Positions 54,860 through 55,679 of a stretch of DNA of 55,679 nt are shown here, in pieces (within the stretch, counting starts at the first letter, position 1; every line of letters starts with the position of its first letter). Both the position numbers and the translations under genes were made by a program. Source of the DNA: an uncultured Desulfosoma sp. (GTDB taxonomy: Bacteria > Desulfobacterota > Syntrophobacteria > Syntrophobacterales > DSM-9756); NCBI GenBank assembly GCA_937960435.1, contig CALGPN010000033.1, positions 1-55,679 on the forward strand, given 5' to 3'. The notes below the pieces were generated by a model. That model searched no databases and was not told the DNA's origin. It worked only from the letters and a program-made list of their open reading frames with translations.

Positions 54860-55679
54860 ATGATGAACTCCATGGATCCACAAGACAAAGCAGCCGATCG
54901 GCCTTCGCTCAAACGGAACAAGATCGGGCAACTGCTTCTCGAAGCGGGGCTGATCGCGCCCAACGATCTCGAGCGCGCGTTGCAAGAACAGAGCCGCAAC
55001 GGGGATCGTCTGGGAACGATACTCATTCGACAGGGCGTCCTTGAAGAGGCGACGCTCACCGAATTCTTGGCCAAACAATACCGAGTGCCTGTGGTCAACC
55101 CCGTGCGGCTCTCCGTGTCCAAGGACGTCTTGAAGATCGTCTCCCCGCAGGTCATGATCAAATATCAGGTGTTCCCTCTGGGGTTGACGGGGACGACCCT
55201 GCACCTGGCCATTTCCGATCCCGGGAATCTCTTCGCCATCGATGACATTCGTTTCATCACCCAAAAGAACATCCGCGTCCACATCGCCCCGGAAAGCCTC
55301 ATCAAGAAGGCCATCGAAAACGTCCATACCGCGGGCTCCGAAGAGAGTCTCGAAGCCGTCATGGGCATGATCCGCGAAGAAGCGGATGTGGACGTCGTGG
55401 AAGGGTCCCAGGAAATCGACCTGGTCCACTTGGAAAGCGCGGCGGGCGAAGCCCCCGTGGTGAAGCTCGTCAACCTCATCCTGCTGGATGCCATCCGCAA
55501 GAAGGCCAGCGACATTCACGTGGAATGCTATGAAAAAGTCATGAGGGTGCGCTACCGCATCGACGGCCTTCTTTACGAAGTCATGCGCCCGCCTTATCAG
55601 CTCCGAAACGCCATCATCTCCAGGCTCAAGATCATGAGCCGCCTGGACATCGCGGAACGCCGACTTCCCCAGGACGGCC
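54860..55679 (+). CDS. PilB/GspE-type secretion ATPase, N-terminal part (runs off the window)
   Basis: At least 273 codons, cut by the right edge. The N-terminal domain (about 18-80; KIGQLLLEAGLIAPNDLERA, LGTILIRQGVLEEATLTEFL) is the MshEN/T2SSE N1 fold, which in some relatives binds cyclic di-GMP. A second part (about 190-273) has VVKLVNLILLDAIRKKASDI, HVE and RVRYRIDGLLYEV, the N2 domain just before the ATPase core. The Walker A lies beyond the edge. It would power assembly of a type IV pilus or type II secretion pseudopilus at the inner membrane. ATG at 54860 or 54863 is likely; no strong Shine-Dalgarno is visible. Confidence 0.9.
   Translation, partial: MMNSMDPQDKAADRPSLKRNKIGQLLLEAGLIAPNDLERALQEQSRNGDRLGTILIRQGVLEEATLTEFLAKQYRVPVVNPVRLSVSKDVLKIVSPQVMIKYQVFPLGLTGTTLHLAISDPGNLFAIDDIRFITQKNIRVHIAPESLIKKAIENVHTAGSEESLEAVMGMIREEADVDVVEGSQEIDLVHLESAAGEAPVVKLVNLILLDAIRKKASDIHVECYEKVMRVRYRIDGLLYEVMRPPYQLRNAIISRLKIMSRLDIAERRLPQDG

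Overview
The window is about 60% GC, densely coded on both strands, and reads as chromosomal DNA of a sulfate-reducing or syntrophic deltaproteobacterium (Desulfobacterota). The evidence is the combination of a PxxKW cysteine-rich small protein, a CooC-type nickel ATPase, two sets of electron-transfer flavoprotein, a ferredoxin-dependent 2-oxoacid oxidoreductase, the Geobacter-like gene order from rpmF to nusB, and PAS/Cache sensor kinases of the type common in that group. The Syntrophobacteria (Desulfacinum/Desulfosoma-like) are my best guess at lower rank, by inference only. I see no rRNA, tRNA, CRISPR array, insertion sequence or prophage.

Layout. 1-14.2 kb: a prepilin-like gene; an M28 peptidase (minus); fumC; a lysozyme-like protein; acetoacetyl-CoA synthetase and a cupin (minus); then a plus-strand run of a TIM-barrel isomerase-like protein, a UPF0045 thiamine-binding-like protein, a KH protein, a Lon-family protease with a degenerate P-loop, and an alkaline phosphatase. 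14.4-19.9 kb: a minus operon cooC-folE2-APH/P-loop kinase fusion, divergent from a hybrid PAS kinase. 20.4-34.2 kb: a minus-strand super-operon yceD-rpmF-plsX-acd-etfB-etfA-fabG-fabF-rpiB-glyA-ribD-ribE-ribBA-ribH-nusB, preceded by a near-consensus sigma70 promoter. 34.2-45.7 kb: nitroreductase, gltX, a Cache/PAS sensor kinase, a radical SAM protein, mnmG, and a second etfBA with a fatty-acyl-CoA ligase. 46.1-53.8 kb: a short DnaJ, DUF434, DUF1015, a TrmN6-like methylase, an SDR and a FabH-like synthase, facing a porAB pair. 54.2 kb to the end: the PxxKW protein and the start of a PilB/GspE ATPase that runs off the edge.

How the genes fit together. Several loci concern acyl-CoA and fatty-acid chemistry: acetoacetyl-CoA synthetase, FadD with EtfBA-2, and acyl-CoA dehydrogenase with a ferredoxin-fused EtfA placed inside the fatty-acid/phospholipid operon where fabH and fabD normally sit. 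Ferredoxin metabolism is represented by porAB and the ferredoxin domain of EtfA. The rib genes, the folE2 gene and glyA supply flavin and one-carbon cofactors.

The most unusual features are: (1) the acd-etfBA insertion, with acpP, fabH and fabD missing from the operon; (2) two sensor kinases whose ATP-binding motifs are eroded; (3) a Lon-family protease with an intact Ser/Lys dyad but no usable Walker A; (4) three families of short palindromic repeats, including a 73-bp tandem array and a duplicated composite block between ribD and ribE.
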